A stretch of DNA of 64,000 nt from Chroococcus sp. FPU101 (GTDB taxonomy: Bacteria; Cyanobacteriota; Cyanobacteriia; Cyanobacteriales; Microcystaceae), in assembly GCF_017312365.1 (NCBI RefSeq), contig NZ_BLJI01000001.1, positions 248,001-312,000 of the forward strand. Reading direction: 5' to 3'. The translations under genes were made by a program, and so were the position numbers. Numbering within the stretch: position 1 is the stretch's first letter; the number at the start of each line of letters is the position of its first letter. The notes under the pieces were generated by a model, which ran no database searches, was not told the DNA's origin, and was given only the letters and a program-made list of their open reading frames with translations. Below are positions 17,977-26,780 of the stretch, one piece after another.

Positions 17977-19179
17977 ATGCGTATACTATTTTTACATCCC
18001 AATTTTCCCGCTCAATTTCGTCATTTAGCGACTGTATTGGCGCAAGACCCCAAAAATCAAATCGTTTTTGGGACAATGAGCAAACAAGGAAATATCCAAG
18101 GTGTGAGCAAAGCTATTTATGAACCGAACCGTGAACCCTCTCCTCAAACTCATCCCTATGTCCGTAATTTAGAAAGTGCTGTCCTTCAAGGCCAAGCTGT
18201 GTATCGCGTCGCTCAACAGTTGAAAGCACAAAACTTTGATCCCGATATTGTCTATGCTCATTCTGGGTGGGGGCCAGGATTATTTATTAAAGATGTTTTT
18301 CCTAAAACAAAATATTATGCTTATTTTGAATGGTTTTATCATGCTCATGGCTCCGATGCTGATTTCAATCCAGATGATCCCCTTGATGCCGATGGCGAAG
18401 CAAGAATACGAGTCAAAAATGCAGCAATTTTGTTAGATTTAGTGAGTTGCGATCGCGCTCTTTCCCCGACACAGTGGCAAAGACAACAATTTCCAAAAGA
18501 ACTACAAACTAAAATCAAAGTCCTTCATGATGGCGTTGATACAAACTTTTTTCACCCCATACCTAATAGCAAACTCGTTTTACCATCCATTAATTTAGAC
18601 TTATCGGGTGTCGATGAAATTATTACCTATGTAGCACGGGGGATGGAACCCTATCGAGGCTTTCCCCAATTTATGCAGGCTGTTTTAGAGATCCAGAAGC
18701 GTCGTCCTAAGAGTCATGTTGTCGTTGTCGGTAACGATCGAGTTGCTTACGGTAAAACACTTCTGGGCGGCAAAACTTATAAACAATTGATGCTAGAAAC
18801 CTTACCCTTAGATCTCTCTCGTTTACACTTTACAGGATTATTACCCTATACAGATTACCTGAAAGTTTTACAAGCGTCATCGATTCATATTTATTTAACC
18901 TATCCTTTTGTATTATCTTGGTCAATGCTCGAAGCAATGGCGACAGGCTGTTTAATATTAGGATCAAATACACCACCTGTCACAGAACTTATTGAAGAAG
19001 GAAAAAATGGTTTATTAGTTGACTTTTATTCACCGTCCCAAATTGCCGACAGAGTAGATGAAATTTTTAATCACCCAACTCGGATGGCAGAAATTCGAGA
19101 AAGAGCCAGACAGACCATTGTTGAGAATTACCATTTAGATGATTTACTTGCTCAACATCTAAAATGGTTACTGAGTTAA
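17977..19179 (+). CDS. Glycosyltransferase family 4 (GT-B) protein
   Basis: This 400-residue protein starts MRILFLHPNFPAQFRHLA, the usual opening of a cyanobacterial GT4 subfamily. A C-terminal GT-B domain contains ITYVARGMEPYRGFPQFMQA, the HFTGLLPYTDYLKVLQ segment, and the donor-binding EAMATGCLILGSNTPPVTE with the acidic residue of the EX7E-type motif. It would transfer a sugar from a nucleotide donor to an unknown acceptor, probably on the cytoplasmic side of the membrane. No other polysaccharide genes are next to it. A terminator directly upstream indicates independent transcription. Confidence 0.88.
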   Translation: MRILFLHPNFPAQFRHLATVLAQDPKNQIVFGTMSKQGNIQGVSKAIYEPNREPSPQTHPYVRNLESAVLQGQAVYRVAQQLKAQNFDPDIVYAHSGWGPGLFIKDVFPKTKYYAYFEWFYHAHGSDADFNPDDPLDADGEARIRVKNAAILLDLVSCDRALSPTQWQRQQFPKELQTKIKVLHDGVDTNFFHPIPNSKLVLPSINLDLSGVDEIITYVARGMEPYRGFPQFMQAVLEIQKRRPKSHVVVVGNDRVAYGKTLLGGKTYKQLMLETLPLDLSRLHFTGLLPYTDYLKVLQASSIHIYLTYPFVLSWSMLEAMATGCLILGSNTPPVTELIEEGKNGLLVDFYSPSQIADRVDEIFNHPTRMAEIRERARQTIVENYHLDDLLAQHLKWLLS

Positions 19180-19200
19180 TTTAATTTTTTAAGATACAAG

Positions 19201-19242
19201 GGGTTTGGTCGCTTTTGTGTTAGGTTTTGGAAACCAAATCCC
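19201..19242. repeat. GGGTTTGG...CCAAATCCC inverted repeat between convergent genes
   Basis: GGGTTTGG at 19201-19208 can pair with CCAAATCC at 19234-19241. The same arms occur twice near 37.1 kb. It lies between the glycosyltransferase and htpX stop codons and may act as a bidirectional terminator. Confidence 0.45.
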
Positions 19243-19252
19243 TACAGAATTT

Positions 19253-20125
19253 TTAAGTTAAAAATGTAGAATTCAGTTCAGCTTCGAGTTTCATTAAATT
19301 CTCGATTCGTGCTTCAGTTGTTGGATGGGTAGCAAATAAATTTGCTAAAAATTGACCCGAAAAAGGATTAATAATCAGTAAAGGCTCAAAAGAGGGATTA
19401 GCTCGTAGTGGAATTTGTCGGCCAATGGTTTCTAGACGTTGTAAGGCTCTGGCTAAAGCTCTGGGATTACCTGTCAGTCTTGCTGAACCTGCGTCGGCTT
19501 CAAACTCACGAGTTCTTGAAATTGACATTTGAATGACACTCGCGGCTAAGGGAGCTAAAAAGATGGTTAACAGTAAACCTATCGGATTTGGCCCGCCTTC
19601 TCGTTGAGAGCGCGAATTCCCCATATACATCATGCTATAGCTGACGGTTTGAGCCAAAAAGGAAATCGCACCCGCGATCGTTGCTGCTACTGCTTGTGTC
19701 AGCGTGTCACGGTTACGGACATGGCTTAATTCATGGGCTATGACCGCTTCTAACTCATCTGCGGGTAATAAATTTAAAATCCCTTGGGTGACAGCCACCG
19801 CCGCGTGTTGGGGATCTCGACCTGTTGCGAAGGCGTTGGGGGCATCAGTTGGCACGATAAACAGGGTAGGCATCGGTAAACCTGCTTTTTGGGTCAGATT
19901 TTGTACCATTTGGTAGAGTTCGGGAGCATCTTGTGGGCTAAGAGGTTGTGCTTGATAGGCGGCTAAGGCAATGCGATCGGAAAAATACCATGAGCTAAGA
20001 TTGGTCACTGCTGCAATGACAACCCCTGTAATTGCGCCCGTCCACCCACCAATCAACCAATAACTCACAGTGATCAATAAGGCACTTAAGAAACCTAATA
20101 AAGCGACTGTTCTAAGTTGATTCAC
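19253..20125 (-). CDS. htpX: Membrane zinc metalloprotease HtpX (M48B)
   Basis: The 290-residue protein is an inner-membrane protease of the M48 family that degrades misfolded membrane proteins. Residues about 10-45 hold two transmembrane helices, and the zinc site HELSHVRNRD (HExxH) lies near residue 130 of this form. A third ligand is expected in SRTREFEADAGSARL. Two more hydrophobic segments follow the active site (ATIAGAISFLAQT, IGLLLTIFLAPLAASVI). The GTG at 20125 is chosen because AGGAG lies ten bases upstream; a GTG at 20152 gives nine more residues. This copy has an intact zinc site, unlike the M48-like protein at 56.5 kb. Confidence 0.93.
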   Translation of the reverse strand: MNQLRTVALLGFLSALLITVSYWLIGGWTGAITGVVIAAVTNLSSWYFSDRIALAAYQAQPLSPQDAPELYQMVQNLTQKAGLPMPTLFIVPTDAPNAFATGRDPQHAAVAVTQGILNLLPADELEAVIAHELSHVRNRDTLTQAVAATIAGAISFLAQTVSYSMMYMGNSRSQREGGPNPIGLLLTIFLAPLAASVIQMSISRTREFEADAGSARLTGNPRALARALQRLETIGRQIPLRANPSFEPLLIINPFSGQFLANLFATHPTTEARIENLMKLEAELNSTFLT

Positions 20126-20270
20126 GTTTGATATTCTCCTTTGATTAAACACACTGAAAAATTAATTAATATCTTTTATAATTATATTAATAGCTAATGA
20201 TTAAAATTCATTTATTGTCAATAAAAATTAATCTTTGGTAGTACGCTATTTTGAGGAGAATCAAAAAAGA

Positions 20271-21350
20271 ATGAAAAATAAAGAGCGAACACGATGGGAT
20301 CTAAATCGTTTTGTTCAAACCTTAAATTATTTTGAAATTATTCCTTTTATTGGTCGTTTACCAAACTGGTTAAGTTCAGGAAATGCCGTTCAAAAAGTCA
20401 AGGATCAGCTAATGGGTGTTATTTTAGTTTTAGGAAAAAGTTCAGCAGTAAAAACAGAAGTTATTAACCAACTTTTAGCTAAAAATTATCAAGTCCAAGA
20501 AACAATAGAACAAAAACCCATTCAACAAATATCAGGAATCATTTGTTGTGTTGAGTCTGAAGTTGATGAACAAGAAATAAGCCAAATTATAGAATTGACG
20601 AAAAAAGAGGTTATGACTGGAGAAAAAATCCTTTTTGATTTTACTAATCCTAACGAAAATATTAGAGAAATTTGGGGCGCGGTGGATGATGTTGTGATGG
20701 GGGGTGTTAGTGAAAGTAATATTCGTTTAGTGAGAGAAAAAGCCGTTTTTTCAGGTAATGTAAAAATCGAAAATAATGGCGGTTTTGCCTCAGTCAGAAC
20801 CCGTAATTTTAATCCTCCTTTGGATTTATCGAATTATGAAGGAATTGAATTACGCGTCGAAGGAGATGGCAAACGTTATAAGTTTATTACTCGTTGTGAG
20901 GGAAAATGGGATGGCTTAAGTTATTGCTATTCTTTTGATACGATTTATAATTTTCCGCAAACGATCCAAATTCCTTTTAAAGATTTGATTCCTGTTTTTC
21001 GGGCTAAAACGGTTAGAGAAGCGGAGGAATTTGATTCTAGTCGCGTTTATTCATTTCAATTAATGCAAAGTAAATTTGAATATGATGGGGCTTTGAATCC
21101 TCGTTTCTCACCTGGTTTATTTGGTTTGGAGATAGAATCTATTAAAGCTTATGGAGCAAAACAAAACACCTCACAATTAATTTTAGTCACCGAAAATTTG
21201 AATACCAATATTGAGTCAATCATTAAAAATAGTGGTGTGTTTTATACCATTGTTCATTATTCTCCTAATTCATCAACTTCACAAATTACTAAAACTTGTC
21301 TTCAAGCTTTAGAAAAACCTGAACTTTGCCAGCAAACCGTAGAACTATAA
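20271..21350 (+). CDS. CIA30-domain protein with reduced flanking Rossmann (SDR) segments
   Basis: From the ATG at 20271 (GAGGAG site 12 bases upstream) the protein has about 359 residues. The centre, about residues 125-305, is a clear CIA30 domain (complex I intermediate-associated protein 30): LFDFTNPNENIREIWGAVDD, VVMGGVSESNI, GGFASVRTRNFNPPLDLSNY and FSPGLFGLEIESIKAYG. It is flanked by short remnants of an NAD(P)-binding SDR fold: GVILVLGKSSAVKTEVINQL before it and a stretch resembling YTIIRP (YTIVHYSP) after it. Larger cyanobacterial relatives have a full SDR with CIA30 inserted. Here the glycine-rich GxxGxxG loop is lost, so cofactor binding is doubtful. Confidence 0.82.
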   Translation: MKNKERTRWDLNRFVQTLNYFEIIPFIGRLPNWLSSGNAVQKVKDQLMGVILVLGKSSAVKTEVINQLLAKNYQVQETIEQKPIQQISGIICCVESEVDEQEISQIIELTKKEVMTGEKILFDFTNPNENIREIWGAVDDVVMGGVSESNIRLVREKAVFSGNVKIENNGGFASVRTRNFNPPLDLSNYEGIELRVEGDGKRYKFITRCEGKWDGLSYCYSFDTIYNFPQTIQIPFKDLIPVFRAKTVREAEEFDSSRVYSFQLMQSKFEYDGALNPRFSPGLFGLEIESIKAYGAKQNTSQLILVTENLNTNIESIIKNSGVFYTIVHYSPNSSTSQITKTCLQALEKPELCQQTVEL

Positions 21351-21353
21351 TTT

Positions 21354-21878
21354 TTACGGTGCATCTTTCCATTGTGGGGTTAACGTTTGATAATCATATT
21401 GTTGCGCCCCAGGATGACAGAGAATGCAGCTTCTATGACTGGCGGGTTTAGGTAGATCAACACGAGGATGAAGGGCTTTAAAATATCGAGATTGTGTTAC
21501 ATATAATGGCATCGGTTCATCGATATTTAAAGGCCGTGAATAGGCATTCAAATAATTCCAAATCATCAATTGAGTCACACTGATGATGTCATTGAGAGAT
21601 ACCCCGTAATGAACGTCTGGTTTTTCTAGGAGTCTACGCCAAGTTTGTGTCGGTAAAACTTCTGCGGGTAATGGCACATGACAACCTGAACAAGTCTCTA
21701 CATATAAAGCTTGTGCTTCCTGAAAGCGTCCAGTAGCGGGATCAACAGGCCTGTAACCATTTTCAGGAGAATTAACGGCATTTGCGGTTACACACCCTAA
21801 AATGATGGTAAAGCAGATGATCGCTCCTAAAAGAAAGACAAATTGAAGACGATTAAAGAATCTTGAAAAATAGGACAT
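21354..21878 (-). CDS. Dihaem c-type cytochrome, exported
   Basis: The 174-residue protein has an N-terminal signal or anchor segment (about residues 13-34) and two haem c attachment sites: CSGCH near residue 63 and CILCH near residue 150. It therefore should carry two covalently bound haems outside the cytoplasmic membrane or in the thylakoid lumen. The region between the sites (DVHYGVSLNDIISVTQLMIW) is helical. The electron partners are unknown. It converges on the CIA30 gene with three bases between stop codons. Confidence 0.88.
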   Translation of the reverse strand: MSYFSRFFNRLQFVFLLGAIICFTIILGCVTANAVNSPENGYRPVDPATGRFQEAQALYVETCSGCHVPLPAEVLPTQTWRRLLEKPDVHYGVSLNDIISVTQLMIWNYLNAYSRPLNIDEPMPLYVTQSRYFKALHPRVDLPKPASHRSCILCHPGAQQYDYQTLTPQWKDAP

Positions 21879-21941
21879 TACTTACCGTCTACTGAATAGT
21901 CACTTTTTTTACTTTAGACGGTAGAAAGCCGATTTGTCTGC

Positions 21942-22862
21942 CTAAGCTGCCACTTTTTCGATAGGAATCGATTCTAAAAGTTTGCGTACAATTGTATTAG
22001 TTTGACGACCACTCATCGGGAGAAGACGATGGGAAAAGACATAAGGCACTAGGTATTTAACATCATCAGGAATCACATAATCTCGGTGTTCGAGGAACGC
22101 ATAAGCTTGAGCCGCTTTTTGTAATACAATTGTTCCTCTAGGGCTAATCCCTAAACGAATCTCATCATGATGGCGCGATGCTCTAACTAAATCTAAAATA
22201 TATTGTTGTAGAGTGGCGGTTACTTTAACTTGATTGACTTGCCGTTGTAATTCTCGCACATCTTCTAAAGACAGACAGGGTTTTAATTCCTCTAAGTTGG
22301 TTTGTCCTTGATGCTTTTGTAACATCATTAATTCTTCTTTTTCGGTGGGATAGCCTAAACTCAATGACACCGTAAAGCGATCCATTTGGGCTTCGGGTAG
22401 TGCAAATGTTCCCTGATGTTCGATGGGGTTTTGAGTGGCAATGACAAAAAACGGGGGTAAGATTGATCGAGTTTCCCCATCAATGGTGACTTGTTTTTCT
22501 TCCATCACTTCCAGCAAAGCGGACTGAGTACGAGGAGTAGCGCGATTAATTTCATCGGCAAGTAAAATATTGCTAAAAATTGGGCCAGGTAAAAACTCAA
22601 ATTCTCGTTTATTAGGGTTCCAAATATTCGTACCCGTAATATCAGTAGGCAGTAGATCGGGTGTACACTGGATTCGTTGAAACCGTCCATTAATCGAACG
22701 TGCGAGAGATTTGGCTAACAGCGTTTTGCCGACTCCAGGAACATCTTCTAGTAACGCATGACCTCCACTGAGTAAAGCAACCAACACTAAACGAACGGTA
22801 TCCGTTTTTCCTACAAAAGAATAGCTGAGGTTATCAATTAAATCGTCAATCTTGTGTCTCAT
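21942..22862 (-). CDS. MoxR-family AAA+ ATPase
   Basis: This roughly 306-residue ATPase has Walker A EDVPGVGKTLLAKSLA, Walker B ILLADEINRATPRTQSALLE and the sensor/arginine-finger region FFVIATQNPIEHQG to LPEAQMDRF. MoxR proteins act as chaperone-like ATPases, often with von Willebrand A or DUF58 partners that mature enzymes or membrane proteins; none is adjacent here. A TTG at 22901, right after the ribF stop codon, would add 13 residues. The ATG at 22862 is chosen because it aligns with the usual family start (MRHKIDDLI). It is co-directional with ribF and may form an operon with it. Confidence 0.9.
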   Translation of the reverse strand: MRHKIDDLIDNLSYSFVGKTDTVRLVLVALLSGGHALLEDVPGVGKTLLAKSLARSINGRFQRIQCTPDLLPTDITGTNIWNPNKREFEFLPGPIFSNILLADEINRATPRTQSALLEVMEEKQVTIDGETRSILPPFFVIATQNPIEHQGTFALPEAQMDRFTVSLSLGYPTEKEELMMLQKHQGQTNLEELKPCLSLEDVRELQRQVNQVKVTATLQQYILDLVRASRHHDEIRLGISPRGTIVLQKAAQAYAFLEHRDYVIPDDVKYLVPYVFSHRLLPMSGRQTNTIVRKLLESIPIEKVAA

Positions 22863-22901
22863 AGATTTGTTTGAGTGTAAATCTATTGTTAGATTGCCCA
22901 A

Positions 22902-23825
22902 TTATGCGCGTAAAATCTCTCTTGCTTGGTTACAGTCTTGTTCAATTTGTGTTTTTAAAGCTTCTAGAGAGGAAAATTTTTGTTCTGGACGCAAAAACTT
23001 TTCTAAACTAACGGTGAGGGTTTGTCCGTATAGATCCCCTTTCCAGTCAAGTAGATGAACTTCGATCGTTGGTTTTTCTCCTGCTACGGTGGGACGACAA
23101 CCAATATTCATGACACCTGCCAAGATTTGGTCATCTTCTAAAATTACTTTGACACAATACACGCCAAAACGGGGTAATAATTTTTCTTCTGGTACTGATA
23201 GATTAGCCGTTGGAAAACCGATCGTTCTGCCAATTTGTTGACCTTGTACGACCGTTCCCACAAGACTATAAGAACGTCCTAACATTTGCTTCACTTGTTC
23301 TGTATCACCATCGGCTAACGCTTGACGAATGCGAGAACTACTGATGCGACTGTCTAGACAGGTTTTAAGAGAATGGATCATCACTTCTGTACCGAGAGGT
23401 TCGGCGATCATTTTTAATTCCTCTGCGGTTCCAGAACGTTGATAACCAAAGCGAAAATCTTGTCCGACACTGATTTGTTTTGCTTGGAATAAATCGAGTA
23501 AAATGTCTTTAACAAACTGTTGCGGACTTAAAGCAGCTAATTCTTGATTAAAGGGAATCAAAATCAGTTGTTCGATGCCTAAACGGTCTAAAATTTTGAC
23601 TTTTTCGGGAATTGGGGTTAAAAGTTGCCGTTTTTGACCCCTAAAAAATTCTTGCGGATGAGGACAAAAGGTAACAACCGTTGAATGAAGGGAAGTCGAA
23701 GTGAGATTAGCCGACAAAATGGGTTCAAAAACGCACTGATGACCGAGGTGTATGCCATCAAAGTTACCTAAAGCGATGGCATTGGGGGTCAAAATCGGAT
23801 CAGTTAAAGAAGTTACGATGTACAC
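22902..23825 (-). CDS. ribF: Bifunctional riboflavin kinase / FAD synthetase
   Basis: The roughly 307-residue enzyme makes FMN from riboflavin and ATP, then FAD from FMN and ATP. The N-terminal nucleotidyltransferase part has AIALGNFDGIHLGHQ (the HxGH motif) and SSSRIRQALADGD. The C-terminal kinase part begins near residue 180 with GRSYSLVGTVVQGQQIGRTI, followed by GFPTANL, and ends VSLEKFLRPEQKF. The length is standard. The GTG at 23825 matches the usual family start (MYIVTSL); a TTG at 23843 would add six residues. The moxR reading frame begins directly after its stop. Confidence 0.93.
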   Translation of the reverse strand: MYIVTSLTDPILTPNAIALGNFDGIHLGHQCVFEPILSANLTSTSLHSTVVTFCPHPQEFFRGQKRQLLTPIPEKVKILDRLGIEQLILIPFNQELAALSPQQFVKDILLDLFQAKQISVGQDFRFGYQRSGTAEELKMIAEPLGTEVMIHSLKTCLDSRISSSRIRQALADGDTEQVKQMLGRSYSLVGTVVQGQQIGRTIGFPTANLSVPEEKLLPRFGVYCVKVILEDDQILAGVMNIGCRPTVAGEKPTIEVHLLDWKGDLYGQTLTVSLEKFLRPEQKFSSLEALKTQIEQDCNQAREILRA

Positions 23826-23864
23826 GTTTACATTTTTACACAATTTTGTTCTAGTTTAGTCGGC

Positions 23865-24710
23865 TTAGGGATAAAGTTCGATCGCTAAACCTTCTCTAGC
23901 TAAAATCGTTTGGGGAAAAGCGAGAGACGCTTGTTTACCAATTTGGTCTAAACAGAGATCATCATGAGAAGGATCATGATGAAATAACACTAACTGTTTA
24001 ACATGGGCCGCTTTAGCAATTTTTACCGCTTCTTCCCAAGTCGAATGACCCCAACCGACTTTAGTTGAACGTGGATCATAATATTCTTCGTTTGTATAAG
24101 TCGCGTCTATAATTAACACATCGGCTTGATGGGACAACCGTAGGACATTTTCATCGAGTTGATCAGGATAATGCTCTGTATCAGTGACATAAACGGCACT
24201 TAAACCATTCCAATTAATACGATATCCGATCGCTTCACCAGGATGATTTAAACTAGCTGTATCGATTGATACTTCGCCAATTTGAAACGTTTCCCCTGCT
24301 TCTAAATCATAAAATTGTAAATCGGCTTGCATGATCTGAAGCGGTACTGGGAAATTTGGATGTAACATCTGATCATGAAGACGTTGTCTAATTGTCGCCT
24401 GATTGGGTGCTGGTGCGCCATAAATTTTAAACTCATTCCCTTTAACAAAAGCGGGGATAAAAAAAGGAAAACCTTGAATATGATCCCAATGAGAATGAGT
24501 AAACAATAAATGTCCTTTCACGGGCATTTCGGACAATAAAGACTGTCCCAACATCCGTAACCCCGTTCCTCCATCAAAAATCAGTCTTTCGCCACCTACT
24601 TGCATTTCGATACAAGATGTGTTACCGCCGTAGCGCACGGTGTCTGATCCAGGACAAGGAATACTCCCTCTGACTCCCCAAAATTTAATGTGGAATCGGT
24701 TGTGTAGCAT
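23865..24710 (-). CDS. Metallo-beta-lactamase-fold hydrolase
   Basis: This 281-residue protein has the metal-binding motif THSHWDHIQG (HxHxDH) near residue 76 and further ligands in SLNHPGEAIGY, VTDTEHY and LFHHDPSHDD. It begins with FWGVRGSIPCPG, typical of a subgroup of MBL proteins that includes PqqB- and RNase Z-like hydrolases and some phosphodiesterases. The substrate is not known. The ATG at 24710 gives the usual N terminus (MLHNRFHIKFWGVRG); a TTG at 24734 would add eight residues. It is divergent from acsF. Confidence 0.88.
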   Translation of the reverse strand: MLHNRFHIKFWGVRGSIPCPGSDTVRYGGNTSCIEMQVGGERLIFDGGTGLRMLGQSLLSEMPVKGHLLFTHSHWDHIQGFPFFIPAFVKGNEFKIYGAPAPNQATIRQRLHDQMLHPNFPVPLQIMQADLQFYDLEAGETFQIGEVSIDTASLNHPGEAIGYRINWNGLSAVYVTDTEHYPDQLDENVLRLSHQADVLIIDATYTNEEYYDPRSTKVGWGHSTWEEAVKIAKAAHVKQLVLFHHDPSHDDLCLDQIGKQASLAFPQTILAREGLAIELYP

Positions 24711-25014
24711 AGGCGAAGCATCACAAAATGGCAAAACTGATTCTATTTAAAGTAGTCGCAAATAATTCCATTAAAGCATCAAATTTTCGGAAACGCTTGA
24801 TAGATTTACTTAAATAGTCTGTCAATTTTGGAGCCATAAGTGCCAAAATTTACAAATCTCAGAATTTTGTTGTAACTTTTTACAAACAATCGACTAACTC
24901 TGGTCATAGACCTTGGTAGACTAAAACCTAGCCAAAAAATGGCTTTGTAATTATGTCTTTTCACTATACGATCCATAAAGGTCGCACAATCAACCTAAAA
25001 ATCCTTTTAAAAAT
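24711..25014. other. Divergent upstream region of acsF
   Basis: These 304 bases separate the MBL hydrolase (minus) from acsF (plus). No gene is visible. The region holds the inverted repeat listed at 24824-24850 and a small stem (AGCCA-AAAAA-TGGCT) near 24932. No clear ribosome site precedes the acsF ATG. Confidence 0.4.
24824..24850. promoter_or_regulatory. Inverted repeat AATTTTGG-N11-CCAAAATT upstream of acsF
   Basis: Two perfect 8-base arms (24824-24831 and 24843-24850) with an 11-base spacer lie about 165 bases before the acsF start. The geometry suits a dimeric DNA-binding regulator. No known consensus is claimed. Confidence 0.35.
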
Positions 25015-26091
25015 ATGGTAAACACACTCAAAAAACCAGAATTTGAGGAACTTCGCCCCGGTATCAAAGTCCCATCTAAAGAAACCATTCTAACCCCTCG
25101 CTTTTACACTACAGACTTTGAAGCGATGGCTAAGATGGATATTTCCGTCAATGAAGACGAATTAAAAGCCATTTTAGAAGAGTTTCGGATTGATTATAAC
25201 CGTCATCATTTTGTACGGGATGAGGAATTTAATCAATCTTGGGATCATATCGACGGGGAAACTCGCGCTTTATTTGTCGAATTTCTGGAAAGATCCTGTA
25301 CAGCCGAATTTTCTGGATTTTTACTCTACAAAGAATTAGGAAGACGGTTAAAGGATAAAAGTCCTCTTTTGGCTGAGTGTTTTAACCTGATGTCTCGTGA
25401 TGAAGCGCGTCATGCTGGTTTTCTCAATAAAGCACTGTCTGACTTTAATTTATCTTTGGATTTAGGATTTTTAACCAAGAGTCGTAAATATACGTTCTTT
25501 AAACCTAAATTTATCTTCTACGCGACTTATTTATCTGAAAAGATTGGTTATTGGCGTTATATCACGATTTACCGTCATTTAGAAAAACATCCCGAAGATC
25601 GAATCTATCCGATTTTCCGCTTCTTTGAAAATTGGTGTCAAGATGAAAACCGTCACGGTGACTTCTTTGACGCTGTGATGAAAGCGCAACCCGATATTCT
25701 CAATGATTGGAAAGCTAGACTTTGGTGTCGTTTCTTCCTCTTATCGGTTTTTGCGACGATGTATCTCAATGATTTACAACGTTCTGACTTTTATAAATCT
25801 TTAGGTTTAGATGCGCGTGAATATGATAAACACGTCATCGAGAAAACCAACGAAACCGCAGCACGAGTTTTTCCTGTAATGATAGATGTTAAGCATCCTA
25901 AGTTCTACAAATCTTTAGAAACTTGTGTCACCAATAATGAGCAATTACGGGCGATCGATGCTTCTTCTAGCCCGAAACCTGTGAAATTCCTCCGTAAGCT
26001 TCCTTTATATGTTTCTAACGCTGTAAATCTAATTGGTTTGTATTTTATCAAACCGATTCGGATGGATCATTTACATGGACAAGCTCGTTAA
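25015..26091 (+). CDS. acsF: Mg-protoporphyrin IX monomethyl ester (oxidative) cyclase, aerobic
   Basis: The 358-residue di-iron oxygenase forms the fifth (E) ring of chlorophyll from Mg-protoporphyrin IX monomethyl ester, using O2. Iron ligands are expected in the helices [17 protein letters not shown] (near residue 100), [13 protein letters not shown] (ExxH near 133), and [11 protein letters not shown] (ExxH near 225). The length and sequence match the cyanobacterial ChlA/AcsF family. Many cyanobacteria have two copies that respond differently to oxygen; only one is in this window. No ribosome site is obvious. A terminator follows. Confidence 0.96.
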   Translation: MVNTLKKPEFEELRPGIKVPSKETILTPRFYTTDFEAMAKMDISVNEDELKAILEEFRIDYNRHHFVRDEEFNQSWDHIDGETRALFVEFLERSCTAEFSGFLLYKELGRRLKDKSPLLAECFNLMSRDEARHAGFLNKALSDFNLSLDLGFLTKSRKYTFFKPKFIFYATYLSEKIGYWRYITIYRHLEKHPEDRIYPIFRFFENWCQDENRHGDFFDAVMKAQPDILNDWKARLWCRFFLLSVFATMYLNDLQRSDFYKSLGLDAREYDKHVIEKTNETAARVFPVMIDVKHPKFYKSLETCVTNNEQLRAIDASSSPKPVKFLRKLPLYVSNAVNLIGLYFIKPIRMDHLHGQAR

Positions 26092-26125
26092 TTTCTCTAA
26101 GTTAAAATTGAAGTTCTACAATAAG

Positions 26126-26147
26126 GATTCCGCCTGATCGCGGGATC
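26126..26147 (+). terminator. Terminator after acsF
   Basis: ATTCCGC pairs with GCGGGAT (one G-T pair) around a CTGATC loop, followed directly by CTTTTTTC. It lies 35 bases after the acsF stop codon. Confidence 0.7.
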
Positions 26148-26171
26148 TTTTTTCACTCTTAAATAACAATT

Positions 26172-26363
26172 ATGCAAACAACATCCGATTATTCTTGCGC
26201 TTTTTGTGGCGAAATCAATACAACTTTTGTCGATATTAGTGGGGGATACGAACAATCTTATATCGAAGATTGTCAAGTGTGTTGTCGTCCCAATATTCTG
26301 TATATTCGAGTTGATGAAGATACTTTAGATATCGAAATTGATAGTGATTATGAAGAAGGTTAA
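26172..26363 (+). CDS. CPXCG-motif cysteine-rich small protein
   Basis: The 63-residue protein has a CAFCGE knuckle near the N terminus and a second cysteine pair CQVCCRPN near residue 36, with an acidic tail (DIEIDSDYEE). This matches the CPXCG cysteine-rich family, a likely zinc-binding fold of unknown role. No membrane segment or signal peptide is visible. It starts 24 bases after the acsF terminator. Confidence 0.8.
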   Translation: MQTTSDYSCAFCGEINTTFVDISGGYEQSYIEDCQVCCRPNILYIRVDEDTLDIEIDSDYEEG

Positions 26364-26430
26364 CTGGATTAAATTATCGATCTTGTTCTATCATCAATTT
26401 TAGTTTTTTTTAAATCAACGATCACACTTC

Positions 26431-26553
26431 ATGAACCCACCATACGCTCACTCTTCCAATTTAGTCGATCTTCTTTGCTACAGGGCGCAAGAACAAGCAG
26501 AACAAATAGTGAACAATCTCACTCAACGCTTCTTCAATGATTTTTTCACTGAC
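26431..26553 (+). repeat. Truncated copy 1 of the acyl-AMP ligase 5' end, fused to an antitoxin 3' remnant
   Basis: From the ATG at 26431 the first 27 or so codons (MNPPYAHSSNLVDLLCYRAQ, then EQAEQI) match the start of the ligase gene at 27983 (MNQSITHYSNLVNLLRYRAL, then SQAEQI). At about 26510 the match ends. The next bases, read on the minus strand, encode VSEKIIEEALSEIVH, almost the C terminus of the BrnA-like antitoxin at 27272. The 123 bases are nearly identical to copy 2 from 26454 on. Confidence 0.75.
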
Positions 26554-26569
26554 TTCTTGAGTAAGAAGT

Positions 26570-26752
26570 TTATTCATTGGTTAATTGCGTAGTCGGATTA
26601 TGTAGCTCAATACCCTGTTTTTGAGCTTTTTCTGCCATGCGACGGATATATATTCTTCTGGCCTCTACACCATCTGGGGTATCTCGATGAGACACGATAT
26701 AATGCGCTAACTCATCACGACTCATCTGCTCGAAATTCGATTCACTCATCAT
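26570..26752 (-). CDS. DUF6887-like small protein
   Basis: The 60-residue charged protein (MMSESNFEQMSRDELAHYIV, then SHRDTPDGVEARRIYI) resembles the short DUF6887 family, which in cyanobacteria often occurs as one half of two-gene pairs suspected to be toxin-antitoxin modules. That role is inference. The ribosome site GGGAGG lies seven bases before the first ATG. A broken 67-residue frame lies 28 bases upstream on the same strand and may be the former partner. The gene sits between two truncated copies of the acyl-AMP ligase start. Confidence 0.65.
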   Translation of the reverse strand: MMSESNFEQMSRDELAHYIVSHRDTPDGVEARRIYIRRMAEKAQKQGIELHNPTTQLTNE

Positions 26753-26780
26753 TAATTGCCTCCCGAAAAATCGTCCTCAT

